The notes beneath the pieces are model-generated. The model saw nothing but the letters and a program-made list of their open reading frames with translations, made no database searches and had not been told where the DNA came from. Shown here in pieces: positions 45,379 through 54,301 of a stretch of DNA of 64,000 bases. Numbering within the stretch: the stretch's first letter is position 1; the number at the start of each line of letters is the position of its first letter. A program made the translations under genes and the position numbers. Source of the stretch: Brevundimonas aveniformis DSM 17977 (GTDB lineage Bacteria; Pseudomonadota; Alphaproteobacteria; Caulobacterales; Caulobacteraceae); assembly GCF_000428765.1 (NCBI RefSeq), contig NZ_AUAO01000001.1, forward strand, positions 496,001 to 560,000. Direction: 5' to 3'.

Positions 45379-46545
45379 GTGTTCGAAGACTCTGCCCGAC
45401 CCACACCGCGCCAACCGCGCTTCGACAAACGCGCCCGCATCGCGGCGATCATCGCCGCCGTCGCGGCCGTTGTTGCGGTGCTGTTCCTGTTGTTCGGGCG
45501 AGGACACGAGGCCACCGAGCCGGCCGCTGCCGCCGCGTCGGCGGGCGGACAGGCTGTGTCTGTCGTCACCGTAGCGTCAGACACCCTCGCCGGGGTCGTG
45601 ACGGCTTCGGGCACGGTGTCGGCCTGGGAAGAGGTTCCCGTCGGAGCCGAGACTGGCGGTTTGACGGCGGTGGCGGTGCTGACCGACGAAGGGCGCTACG
45701 TCCACCAGGGCGAGGTTCTCGTCCAGTTGAACGACACCCTCCTGCGCGCCCAGTTGCGCCAGCAGGACGCCGCCGTCGCGTCGGCCCAGGCGTCCGTGGC
45801 CCAGGCCGACAACGCCCTGGCCCGCGCCCAGGAGCTGCGCGACCGCGGCTTCCTGTCCCAGGCCGGCCTCGACAACGCCATCGCTCAGCAGGCGACCGCC
45901 CAGGCCCAGCTCAACGCCGCCAGCGCAGGGCGTGCCGAAACCCAGGCCCGACTGGCTCAAGCCGCGATCCGGGCGCCGGTTTCGGGTCTGATCATCAGCC
46001 GCTCGGTGACCCGCGGCCAGATCGTCCAGCCCGGCAGCGAGCTATTCCGGATCGTCCGCGACGGACGGCTGGAGCTGGACGCCCAAATTCCCGAGACCGA
46101 GATCCGACTGGTCCGCGCCGGTCAGCCGGTGCAGATTTCGTCGGACGAGGCGGGTGCCGGCTCGGGCACCGTTCGTATCGTCACGCCGGAGGTGGACCCC
46201 CAGACCCGCCTGGGCGTCGCCCGTATTTCGCTCGGGGCCGGCAGCGGGTTGCGACCCGGGATGTTCGCCCGCGCTCGCATCAATGTCGGTGCCCTTCCGG
46301 CCATCGTCGTGCCGCCCGCCGCCATCGTCTATCGGGAAGGTCGCGAGGGCGTCTACGTGCTGCAGACGGACTCGCGCGTCCACTTTCAGGTCATTCGCAC
46401 CGGCGAGCGCACTGACCAGCAGGTCCAGGTGCTGGAAGGCTTGTCCGCAGGCCAGCAGGTGGTCACCGACGGCGCTGGCTTCCTGGGTGAGGGGGATCAT
46501 GTTCGCGTGACCCGCGCTGCGCCGGCTGAGGGCGCGCGCCGATGA
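45379..46545 (+). CDS. RND efflux periplasmic adaptor
   Basis: This is a 388-residue membrane fusion protein. It starts with GTG and has a cytosolic basic head, then an uncleaved or anchored hydrophobic segment (AAIIAAVAAVVAVLFLLFG). The HlyD-type domains follow: lipoyl-like VSAWEEVPVGAETGG, a coiled helical hairpin (LRQQDAAVASAQASVAQAD), the barrel with RAPVSGLIISRSVTRGQIV, and a membrane-proximal domain that ends DGAGFLGEGDHVRV. Its stop overlaps the permease start by 4 bases (ATGA), so both are one translational unit. An outer-membrane channel gene is not adjacent. Confidence 0.92.
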   Translation: MFEDSARPTPRQPRFDKRARIAAIIAAVAAVVAVLFLLFGRGHEATEPAAAAASAGGQAVSVVTVASDTLAGVVTASGTVSAWEEVPVGAETGGLTAVAVLTDEGRYVHQGEVLVQLNDTLLRAQLRQQDAAVASAQASVAQADNALARAQELRDRGFLSQAGLDNAIAQQATAQAQLNAASAGRAETQARLAQAAIRAPVSGLIISRSVTRGQIVQPGSELFRIVRDGRLELDAQIPETEIRLVRAGQPVQISSDEAGAGSGTVRIVTPEVDPQTRLGVARISLGAGSGLRPGMFARARINVGALPAIVVPPAAIVYREGREGVYVLQTDSRVHFQVIRTGERTDQQVQVLEGLSAGQQVVTDGAGFLGEGDHVRVTRAAPAEGARR

Positions 46546-49500
46546 ACGGTATGTCGTCCTGGTCGATCCGGAATCCGATTCCGATCGTCCTGCTCTTCAT
46601 CGTCCTGACGATCGCAGGTCTGGTCAGCTACACTCGGCTGCGCACCAATAACTTCCCGGACGTCGATCTGCCCGTGGTGGTCGTCACCGTCGTCCAACCC
46701 GGTGCCGCGCCGACGGAGCTTGAGACTCAGGTCACCCGGCTGATCGAGGACTCGGTCGCGGGCCTGGGCCAGGTCCGCCACATCCAGTCGACCGTGACCG
46801 ACAGCGCCTCGACCACCAGTATCGAATTCCAGCTGGGCGTAGATCTGGAAAAGGCAACCAACGACGTCCGCAACGCGGTGACCGCCGTGCGCCAGAGCCT
46901 GCCGGCCGACGTTCAGGAGCCGATCGTCCAGCGCGTTGAATTCACCGGCATCCCCATCTCGAACTACGTGGTGCGCGCGCCGGGCATGAGCCCCGAGCAG
47001 CTCAGCTGGTTCGTCGACAACGATATCGCCAAACGCCTGTTGTCGGTTTCGGGCGTCAGTCAGGTGCAGCGCGACGGCGGCGTCAGCCGCGAGATCCGGC
47101 TCAAGCTCGATCCGGCCCGGCTGGAAGCCTATGGCGTCACCGCCTCGGACGTCTCCAACCAGCTGCGGGCGGTCAACATCAACCTGCCGGGCGGCCGGGG
47201 CGAAATCGGCGGCGAGGAACAGGCGATCCGTACCCTGGGCTCTGCAGCCTCAATCGAGGACCTGCGCGAGACACGCATCGTCACCCGCGCCGGCTCCTCC
47301 GTGCGGCTGGCCGATCTGGGCGAGGTGGTGGACGAGTGGTCCGAGCCGCGCGGGCGCGCGCGCTTCAACGGCGCGGAGGTCGTCGGTTTTGGCGTCGTAC
47401 GCTCCATCGGCTCGTCTGAAGTGGATGTCTCGGACCGGGTCCAGGCCGAGGTCGAGGCCATCGACGCCGAGCTCGACAATGTCGAGATCGAGCTGGTCAC
47501 CACCACGACCCAGGACGTTCGCAACAACTTCCATGCGTCGGTCGAGGCGCTGTTGCTGGGCGCCGGTCTGGCAGTCGCGGTCGTGTTTTTGTTCCTGCGT
47601 GACTGGCGCGCCACCTTGGTGGCGGCCGTAGCCATGCCGATGTCGCTGATCCCGACCTTCTGGATCATGGATCTGACCGGTCAGTCGCTGAACGTCGTGA
47701 CGCTTCTGGCCCTGTCGCTGACGGTCGGCATTCTGGTCGATGACGCTATCGTCGAGATCGAGAACATCGTCCGGCATATGCGCGACGGCAAGGCCCCCTA
47801 TCCCGCGGCGATCGAGGCGGCCGACGAGATCGGCCTGGCGGTGGTGGCCACCACAGCAACCCTTGTGGCGGTGTTCGCCCCGACCGGTTTCATGCCCGGC
47901 GTGGTCGGGCAGTTCTTTAAATCCTTCGCCATCGCAGCCTGCGTGAGCGTGTTGTTCTCGCTGCTGGTAGCGCGAACCCTGACGCCTCTTATGGGTGCCT
48001 ATCTGCTCAAGCGGGACGAAAAGGAGCACGGCGATCCGTTCTGGATGGCGGGATATCAGAACGCCCTGAAATGGGTTCTGGGCTCGTCGGCCTCGCCCGA
48101 GCTTCGGGCTGAGCATCGCAACCGCCAGGGCGGCTGGTTCCGCCGGAAGGTGGTTTACCGCCTGCTTGATCACCGCATCTGGTCGCTGGGCCTGGGGGCG
48201 CTGTTCTTCGTCTTCTCGCTGTTCCTGGCCACGCAAATTCCCGGCGAGTTCATCCCGGTCGAGGACATTTCCCGATCAACCGTCCAGGTCGAACTGCCGC
48301 CTGGCGCGACGCTGGAAGAGACCGACGCCGCCGTGCGTCAGGTCACGGCTGTGCTGGCGGCTCGGGAAGAGGTGACTTCAATCTACAGTTCAGTCGGCTC
48401 GGCGACCTTCAGTTTCGGTCCCGGTGGGGGCGGCTCGAGCGGTGAGGTCCGCCGCGCCAATCTGACCGTCAACCTTGTGCCCAAGGCGGAACGTCGGCTG
48501 TCGCAATCCGAGTTCGAAACCGAGATCGGCCCGATGCTGCGCGAAACCCCAGGTGCCCGGGTCAGCTTTGGCCAGGAAGGCGGCGGCGGCGGCCGGATGT
48601 CAGTGTCGCTTGTCGGCGACGATCCGGCGGTTCTGGAGCCGGTCGCCACGGCGGTCGAGCGCGAGATGCGCGGTATCGAGGGCTTGAACAACGTCACCTC
48701 ATCCGCATCACTCGTTCGCCCTGAAATCCTAATCACACCGCGCCAGGATCTGGCGTCGCGTCTGGGCGTGACTTCCGCCGACATCTCCCAGGTGGCGCGT
48801 GTCGCCACTCTGGGTGACGCTGATCAACTCCTACCCAAGTTCAATCTCGGCGACCGCCAGGTGCCGATCCGGGTCATGTTGGCCGTCGACGCGCGCGAAG
48901 ATCTCTCGGTGATCGAAAACCTGCGCGTGCCGACCTCGACGGGCACCCTGGTGCCGCTGTCGGCCGTCGCCGACATCAGTTTCGGCGCTGGCCCCAATCA
49001 GATCAGCCGCCTCGATCGCCGGCGTGTGGCGACCATCTCGGCTGAACTGGGCGCGGGGGCCACCCTCGGCGGAGCGCTGGAATCGGTTCGTGCGCTACCG
49101 TCGATGCAGTCGCTGCCGTCCGGCGTCATGGAGGCCCCGTCCGGTGAGGCCGAGAGCTTCCAGGAGCTGGGGCTGGGCTTCGCCTTCGCCCTCGTGACCG
49201 GCATTCTGTTGATGTACGTCGTGCTGGTGCTGCTGTTCGGCAGCTTCTTCCACCCGATCACCATTCTGGCGGCACTGCCCGTGTCGTTCGGCGGGGCCTT
49301 CCTGGCCCTGATGCTGACCGGGAGGTCGCTGTCGATGCCAGCCCTGATCGGCATCATCATGCTGACCGGGATCGCGGCCAAGAACTCGATCCTGCTGGTG
49401 GATTACGCCATCATCGCCATGAAGGAGGGGATGGGTCGGTACGACGCCATCCTCGACGCCGCCCACAAGCGGGCGCGGCCGATCCTGATGACCACCCTGG

Positions 49501-49736
49501 CCATGGGCTTGGGGATGCTGCCAATCGCCATGGCCGTCGGCGAAGGGACCGAGTTCCGATCACCCATGGCAATCGCTGTGATCGGCGGACTGATCACCTC
49601 GACGGTTCTGTCGCTGCTGTTCGTGCCCGTGGTGTTCAGCGTCATCGATGGGATCAAGACGCGCCTGGAGCGCGTGCTGGACCGCGCCTTCGCCGATCAG
49701 AAGGCCGCTGCGGACGAAATGTCCAACGGTAAATGA
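46542..49736 (+). CDS. RND efflux pump permease (AcrB/MexB-like HAE family)
   Basis: This is a 1064-residue inner-membrane pump driven by protons. It has 12 membrane segments in two halves, each followed by a large periplasmic loop. The proton-relay Asp pair is in LVDDAIVEIENIVRHM, and the key Lys of the second half is in GIAAKNSILLVDYAI. A central Gly-rich loop (FSFGPGGGGSSGEVRR) and an RTLTPLMGAYLL segment are present. Substrates may be drugs, detergents or metals. It shares an operon with the adaptor; TolC-like partner elsewhere. Confidence 0.93.
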   Translation: MNGMSSWSIRNPIPIVLLFIVLTIAGLVSYTRLRTNNFPDVDLPVVVVTVVQPGAAPTELETQVTRLIEDSVAGLGQVRHIQSTVTDSASTTSIEFQLGVDLEKATNDVRNAVTAVRQSLPADVQEPIVQRVEFTGIPISNYVVRAPGMSPEQLSWFVDNDIAKRLLSVSGVSQVQRDGGVSREIRLKLDPARLEAYGVTASDVSNQLRAVNINLPGGRGEIGGEEQAIRTLGSAASIEDLRETRIVTRAGSSVRLADLGEVVDEWSEPRGRARFNGAEVVGFGVVRSIGSSEVDVSDRVQAEVEAIDAELDNVEIELVTTTTQDVRNNFHASVEALLLGAGLAVAVVFLFLRDWRATLVAAVAMPMSLIPTFWIMDLTGQSLNVVTLLALSLTVGILVDDAIVEIENIVRHMRDGKAPYPAAIEAADEIGLAVVATTATLVAVFAPTGFMPGVVGQFFKSFAIAACVSVLFSLLVARTLTPLMGAYLLKRDEKEHGDPFWMAGYQNALKWVLGSSASPELRAEHRNRQGGWFRRKVVYRLLDHRIWSLGLGALFFVFSLFLATQIPGEFIPVEDISRSTVQVELPPGATLEETDAAVRQVTAVLAAREEVTSIYSSVGSATFSFGPGGGGSSGEVRRANLTVNLVPKAERRLSQSEFETEIGPMLRETPGARVSFGQEGGGGGRMSVSLVGDDPAVLEPVATAVEREMRGIEGLNNVTSSASLVRPEILITPRQDLASRLGVTSADISQVARVATLGDADQLLPKFNLGDRQVPIRVMLAVDAREDLSVIENLRVPTSTGTLVPLSAVADISFGAGPNQISRLDRRRVATISAELGAGATLGGALESVRALPSMQSLPSGVMEAPSGEAESFQELGLGFAFALVTGILLMYVVLVLLFGSFFHPITILAALPVSFGGAFLALMLTGRSLSMPALIGIIMLTGIAAKNSILLVDYAIIAMKEGMGRYDAILDAAHKRARPILMTTLAMGLGMLPIAMAVGEGTEFRSPMAIAVIGGLITSTVLSLLFVPVVFSVIDGIKTRLERVLDRAFADQKAAADEMSNGK

Positions 49737-51392
49737 TCAGCCGGCGCGAAGCTGGCTGATCGTCCGGCCCGGGGCGATGTCCTCGGGCGAGGTGATCAGG
49801 TGGATCAGGGCGGGGCCGTCGGCGGCCAGGGCCGCTTCGAGGGCGGGGCGGAAGCCCTCGGTCGTCTCGACGCGCGCGGCCGTCAGCCCGAAGGCCTCGG
49901 CGAAGCGCACGAAGTCCGGGTTCTTCAGATCGGTGCCCGAAACCCGCGCCGGATAGTCCCGCTCTTGATGCATGCGGATGGTGCCGTAGGTGCCGTTGTC
50001 GACGACGACGAACACGGCCTTGGCATCATACTGAACCAGGGTCGCCAGCTCCTGGGCCGTCATCATGAAGTCGCCGTCACCGGCGATGTTCACCACCTGT
50101 CGACCCGGCTCCATGATGGCCGCAGCCACCGCCGCCGGCACGCCGTAGCCCATGGCCCCGGATGTCGGGGCCAGCTGGGTCCGGCAGGCCTTGTGGCCAT
50201 AGAAGCGGTGCAGCCAGGCGGCGAAGTTGCCCGCCCCGTTCGTCACAACGGCGGTGGGCTCCAGCACCTCGCCGAGCGTCTTCATGCATTCGCTCATATT
50301 GACCGCACCGGTCACGGCCACCGACGTGGAAAAGGCGAGGTAGTCGGCGTGGGCCGTCTCGGCCTCGTCATGCCAGCTTCGGCCCGGCTTGAGCTCCGAC
50401 AGGGCCAGGGCCGCCAGCGAGTTGTCGGAAACCGCCGCCATCAGGGTCGGCCAGACCCGGCCCAGTTCTTCCGGTCCGGGATGGATGTGCACCAGACGGC
50501 CTCCCGTCTCGGTGCGGTCGAACAGGCTGTAGCCTTGCGTCGGGTTTTCACCCAACCGCGCCCCCAGGGCGATGATCAGATCGGCCCCCTTGGCCCGCGC
50601 CGTCAGCTTGGGATTGCAGCCCAGACCGAGATCGCCGGCATAGTTGGGCCGGTCGTTCGACAGGATGTCCTTGCGCCGGAACGACAGGGCGACAGGCAGG
50701 CCGAGCCGCTCTGACCAATCGCCGATGGCCATCGCCGCCTCATCGGTCCAGCCGGACCCACCCAGTACCAGAAGCGGACGCTCCGCCTTCGACAGGCGTT
50801 CGTTCAGCTCAGCCAGAAACGCCGGCGACAGCGCGGCCCTGGCGGGCGTCACCGCCTGTTTCGGCTCCGGCCCACCCTGATCGTGCAGAATGTCTTCCGG
50901 CAGGGCGATGACCACAGGCCCCATCCTCCCCTGAAGCGCCGTGGCGAAGGCCCGCTCGACCACCTCAACCGTGCGCTCGGGGCTTTCGATCTCGGTCGCC
51001 CATTTGGCCAGGCCGCCGAACACCTCACGGTAGTCCACTTCCTGAAAGGCTCCGCGGCCCCGGTCGGCCAGCCCGACCTGTCCGACAAACAAGATCATCG
51101 GGGTCGAATCCTGATGAGCCGTATGGACCCCGATGGAGGCATGGGTGGCACCCGGCCCGCGGGTGACCATGCAGATGCCGGGCCTGCCGGTCAGCTTGCC
51201 GTAGGCCTCGGCCATATTGGCCGCCCCGGCCTCATGGCGGCAGATCACCAGCTTGATCTGATCGCGCACGTCATAGAGCGCATCCAGCACCGCCAGATAG
51301 CTTTCGCCCGGTACGCAGAAGACGTGATCGACCCCGTTTATGACCAGGGTTTCGACCAGACGGCGGGCGGCGGTATCAGGAGCTTGCGTCAT
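49737..51392 (-). CDS. Thiamine pyrophosphate-dependent acetolactate synthase-like enzyme
   Basis: This is a 551-residue TPP enzyme of the AHAS/POX group. The N-terminal PYR domain has the catalytic Glu in VICRHEAGAANMAEAYGK. The central domain follows (VLGGSGWTDEAA). The C-terminal PP domain carries the GDG...NN-type motif, NIAGDGDFMMTAQELATLVQ through VVDNGTYGTIRM. The start is ATG 51392; the frame is open to 51521. No AHAS small subunit gene is adjacent and the enzyme is shorter than IlvB/IlvI, so it may be a catabolic acetolactate synthase or a related decarboxylase. It is divergent from the DUF1508 gene. Confidence 0.88.
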   Translation of the reverse strand: MTQAPDTAARRLVETLVINGVDHVFCVPGESYLAVLDALYDVRDQIKLVICRHEAGAANMAEAYGKLTGRPGICMVTRGPGATHASIGVHTAHQDSTPMILFVGQVGLADRGRGAFQEVDYREVFGGLAKWATEIESPERTVEVVERAFATALQGRMGPVVIALPEDILHDQGGPEPKQAVTPARAALSPAFLAELNERLSKAERPLLVLGGSGWTDEAAMAIGDWSERLGLPVALSFRRKDILSNDRPNYAGDLGLGCNPKLTARAKGADLIIALGARLGENPTQGYSLFDRTETGGRLVHIHPGPEELGRVWPTLMAAVSDNSLAALALSELKPGRSWHDEAETAHADYLAFSTSVAVTGAVNMSECMKTLGEVLEPTAVVTNGAGNFAAWLHRFYGHKACRTQLAPTSGAMGYGVPAAVAAAIMEPGRQVVNIAGDGDFMMTAQELATLVQYDAKAVFVVVDNGTYGTIRMHQERDYPARVSGTDLKNPDFVRFAEAFGLTAARVETTEGFRPALEAALAADGPALIHLITSPEDIAPGRTISQLRAG

Positions 51393-51512
51393 GGTCGCGC
51401 TCCTAGCGACAATTCGGCTCTGTGGCGAGCCTGCGCCTTGACACCCCCGTCGCAATACCGATGGTTGGGTTGTCCGCTTGCGGACACCCCAGACCCCCCG
51501 AAGGAGAGCCGC

Positions 51513-51689
51513 GTGGCCCACAAGTTTGAAATCTACAAGGACAAGGCGGGCGAGTTCCGCGTTCGCTTCAAGTACAATTCCGAAGTGATGTTCGCTTCCG
51601 AAGGCTACAGCTCCAAGGCCTCGGCCCAGAACGCCATCGATTCCGTCAAGAAGAACGCCCCAGGCGCGCCGGTCGAAGACAACAGCTAG
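51513..51689 (+). CDS. DUF1508 (YegP-family) protein
   Basis: This 58-residue small protein starts with GTG 51513, which has an AAGGAGAG site 5 bases upstream. The pattern KFEIYKDKAGEFRVRFKYNS, then EGYSSKASAQNAIDSVKKN is the DUF1508 unit, a small beta-beta-beta-alpha fold; E. coli YegP carries two copies in tandem. Function is unknown. It ends 24 bases before a strong terminator. Confidence 0.92.
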   Translation: MAHKFEIYKDKAGEFRVRFKYNSEVMFASEGYSSKASAQNAIDSVKKNAPGAPVEDNS

Positions 51690-51712
51690 GCTGTCGATCT
51701 GACATCTTTTGC

Positions 51713-51747
51713 AACGCCCCCGGAAGCCTCCGGGGGCGTTTGCTTTT
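51713..51747 (+). terminator. Rho-independent terminator after DUF1508 gene
   Basis: AACGCCCCCGGA and TCCGGGGGCGTT form a perfect 12-bp stem around AGCC, followed by TGCTTTT. It is the most convincing intrinsic terminator of the window and lies between the DUF1508 gene and the convergent acyl-CoA dehydrogenase, so it can serve both strands. Confidence 0.88.
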
Positions 51748-51752
51748 GGGGG

Positions 51753-52868
51753 TCAATAGCCGCCAGCCCTGGCGACCCGTTCGGTATGGTACCCCGCGTC
51801 GCCGAACAGCTCCTGGGCCACCCGCATCCGCTTCATATACAGGCCGACATGGAACTCATCGGTCATGCCGACGCCGCCGTGCATTTGCACCGCCTCCTGG
51901 ACCGCCAGTTCGCCGGACTTGCCGGCGCGGGCCTTGGCGACCGCAAGCAACAGGGCCGCGTCGTCGGAGCCGGCGTCCAGCGCCTGCAAGGCCTTTAGAA
52001 TGACGGCCTGGGTGATCTCGATTTCGGAATAGAGATGGGCCGCGCGGTGCTGCAACGCCTGGAACTCCCCAATGGCTTTGCCGAACTGGGTGCGGTCCCG
52101 CAGATAGGTCAGGGTTCGGTCGAAGGCGGCCTGGGCGGCTCCCGACATTTCGGCCGCCACAGCGCCCTCGCCGAGGCGAAGAACGCGATCAAGGACAGAT
52201 CCGTCGGCGGCACCGAGCAGGGCGTCGGCGTCGACCGACACGTCCTTCAGGTCAACACGCGCGGCGTTGTGCGCATCGACCATGATCGTGCGCTCGACCA
52301 ACAGGCCGGCGACGCCCGGATCAACCAGAAACAGGCCGACCCCGTCGTCCGTCCGCGCCGCCACGATCAACACGTCTGCGATATGGCCGTCGACCACCAG
52401 GGCCTTTGACCCGTTCAGCTTCCAGCCGTTTCCGGCGCGTTCGGCGCGCGTGGCGATCCGGTCCGGTCGGTGTTTGGGACCCTCAGCGATAGCAACGGCC
52501 GCAATGGCCTCTCCGGCGGCGAAGCGGGGCAGCCAGTCCGTCTGTTGCGCCTCCGAGCCACCGTCGATCAGGGCGCGCACGGCGAGCAGGCCCGTCGACA
52601 GAAAGGGCGAAGGCGTGAGATTGCGCCCGATGGCCTCGGCCACGATCCCCGCTTCCACGGCACCCAGGCCGGACCCTCCGTAGGCCTCGGGGATGATCAC
52701 CCCCGCCAGTCCCATCTCACCAAACGCGCGCCACAGGTTGCGCGAGACGCCGTCGGCGTCGCGGTCGTCGCGCAGCTGGCGCAGGTGGGTGATCGGCGCG
52801 TTCTCGCTGAGGAACCCCTCGGCGGCCTCCTTCAGCATTGATTGTTCGTCGGTGAGGATCAGGGGCAC
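51753..52868 (-). CDS. Acyl-CoA dehydrogenase family protein (small subunit-like)
   Basis: This is a 371-residue FAD enzyme. The N-terminal helical domain (LTDEQSMLKEAAEGFLSENA) and mid-part GLAGVIIPEAYGGSGLGAVE are clear. The C-terminal helices contain RTQFGKAIGEFQALQHRAA, the FAD/CoA-binding stretch, and QMHGGVGMTDEFHVGLYMKR. Where most family members have a Glu base in the last domain, the equivalent here needs an alignment. It lies 140 bases downstream of a larger acyl-CoA dehydrogenase on the same strand; paired dehydrogenases of unequal size can form heteromeric enzymes for sterol or dicarboxylate-type CoA esters, which I infer only. Confidence 0.88.
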   Translation of the reverse strand: MPLILTDEQSMLKEAAEGFLSENAPITHLRQLRDDRDADGVSRNLWRAFGEMGLAGVIIPEAYGGSGLGAVEAGIVAEAIGRNLTPSPFLSTGLLAVRALIDGGSEAQQTDWLPRFAAGEAIAAVAIAEGPKHRPDRIATRAERAGNGWKLNGSKALVVDGHIADVLIVAARTDDGVGLFLVDPGVAGLLVERTIMVDAHNAARVDLKDVSVDADALLGAADGSVLDRVLRLGEGAVAAEMSGAAQAAFDRTLTYLRDRTQFGKAIGEFQALQHRAAHLYSEIEITQAVILKALQALDAGSDDAALLLAVAKARAGKSGELAVQEAVQMHGGVGMTDEFHVGLYMKRMRVAQELFGDAGYHTERVARAGGY

Positions 52869-52889
52869 TTCCGTCTTCCTTCGTTCGTC

Positions 52890-52912
52890 ATCCTCGGGCT
52901 TGACCCGAGGAT
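52890..52912. repeat. Hairpin repeat (ATCCTCGGG...CCCGAGGAT)
   Basis: This is a 9-bp stem ATCCTCGGG / CCCGAGGAT with a CTTGA loop, preceded by CGTC. This form (CGTCATCCTCGGGCTT...CCCGAGGATC) is, from memory, a frequent dispersed intergenic palindrome in alphaproteobacteria. It lies between the two acyl-CoA dehydrogenase genes. Confidence 0.65.
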
Positions 52913-52961
52913 CAGGTGATCCGTCCGCTCAGCACTTCGATCGGAAGCGCCGAGCCTGCTT

Positions 52962-53000
52962 CATCGTCTGGCCCTCTGGTCAGGCCCGAGGGAGACGATG
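52962..53000. repeat. Second hairpin in the same gap
   Basis: CATCGTCT, a GG bulge and CCCTC pair with GAGGG and AGACGATG around an 11-base loop. It lies directly after the stop of the upstream acyl-CoA dehydrogenase (53009), so it could end that transcript or stabilise a processed mRNA. Confidence 0.6.
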
Positions 53001-53008
53001 GTAAGAGG

Positions 53009-54193
53009 TCACGCCCCCGGCAGCCTGAGGATGTGCTTGGCCAGGATGTTGAGCTGGATTTCGCTGGTCCCGCCCTCGATGGAGTTGGCCTTGGTCCGTA
53101 GCCAGTCGCGGGCGGCCTGGCCGTGGTGGGACCGCGCGCCCTCCCACTCCAGGGCGTCGACGCCACCGGCCGCCATCAACAGTTCGTGGCGGCGCTTGTT
53201 CAGCTCTGACCCATAGTATTTCAGCATGGAGGCGACCGCTGGGTGGGCCTGACCGGCCTTGACCTGATCGCCGACCCGTTCGAGCGAGGCCCGAAAGGCG
53301 ATGGCGTCGGCCTCCATCTCGGCGATGCGGGCGCGCAAGACCGGGGCGTCCAATCGGCCCTGGTCGTCCGCCCCGATGCTGTCGCGCGCGACCGCGCTCA
53401 AGGGTCGCCCGGCCCCGACCTCGCCCATGGCCCCGATCATGGTGCGCTCATGCGCCAGCAGATACTTGGCCACGTCCCAGCCGCGGTTGAGCGTGCCGAC
53501 CAGGTTTTCCTTCTCGACCCGCACGTCGTCAAAGAAGGTTTCGCAGAAGGGGCTCTTGCCGGAAATCAGGGTGATCGGACGGGTGGTCACCCCCGGCGTC
53601 GCCATGTCGAACAGGACGAACGAAATTCCCAGATGTTTGGGGGCCTCGGGGTCCGTCCTGACCAGACAGAAGATCCAGTCGGCCTTGTCTGCGTAGGACG
53701 TCCAGATCTTCTGACCGTTGACGATCCAGTGGTCGCCCCGGTCCTCGGCCTTCGTCTGTAGGCCCGCCAGATCGGACCCAGCGCCCGGCTCGGAATAGCC
53801 CTGACACCAACGAACTTCGCCGCGCACGATTTCGGGGAGGTGTTTTCTCTTCTGCTCCTCGGTCCCGAAGGCCAGCAGCGCCGGGCCGAGCATCCAGACA
53901 CCGAAGCTGAGGAGGGCCGGCTGGGCGTTGATACGGCGCAGCTCGGAAGCCAGAACCTTGGCCTCCTCGCGGCTCAGGCCACCGCCGCCGTATTCGGCGG
54001 GCCATTCCGGGGCGGTCCAGCCCCGCGCGCCCATGCGGTCCAGCCACAGCTTGTGGCCCGGCGTCGCAAAGACGGCCTTGCGTCCACCCCAGATGGCGTC
54101 GTCTTCGCTCTTGGCCGGGCCACGCACCTCCGGCGGACAATTGGCCTCCAGCCAGGCCCGCGTCTCGGCGCGGAAGATGTCCAGATCGCTCAT
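53009..54193 (-). CDS. Acyl-CoA dehydrogenase (large subunit-like)
   Basis: This is a 394-residue FAD-dependent acyl-CoA dehydrogenase. The start is ATG 54193 (MSDLDIFRAETRAWLEANCP); the frame continues to 54241 without a better start. CQGYSEPGAGSDLAGLQTKA and WIVNGQKIWTSYADKADWIF are the standard acyl-CoA-binding and FAD segments. The C-terminal EGGTSEIQLNILAKHILRLP contains the common GGT-E-I-x-x-N-I/x pattern. It is upstream of a second, smaller dehydrogenase in the same direction. The substrate is unknown; a branched or ring-derived acyl-CoA is possible given the pairing. Confidence 0.9.
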   Translation of the reverse strand: MSDLDIFRAETRAWLEANCPPEVRGPAKSEDDAIWGGRKAVFATPGHKLWLDRMGARGWTAPEWPAEYGGGGLSREEAKVLASELRRINAQPALLSFGVWMLGPALLAFGTEEQKRKHLPEIVRGEVRWCQGYSEPGAGSDLAGLQTKAEDRGDHWIVNGQKIWTSYADKADWIFCLVRTDPEAPKHLGISFVLFDMATPGVTTRPITLISGKSPFCETFFDDVRVEKENLVGTLNRGWDVAKYLLAHERTMIGAMGEVGAGRPLSAVARDSIGADDQGRLDAPVLRARIAEMEADAIAFRASLERVGDQVKAGQAHPAVASMLKYYGSELNKRRHELLMAAGGVDALEWEGARSHHGQAARDWLRTKANSIEGGTSEIQLNILAKHILRLPGA

Positions 54194-54301
54194 GCGCGTC
54201 GCCTCCCAACAGTCGGTCGATGAGATAGCAGGGCGCCGCAACGGAAGGCTACGCCGATCAATGCTAGCCGGACCGCCACCCGCGCCCTATAGACGCCTCC
54301 C

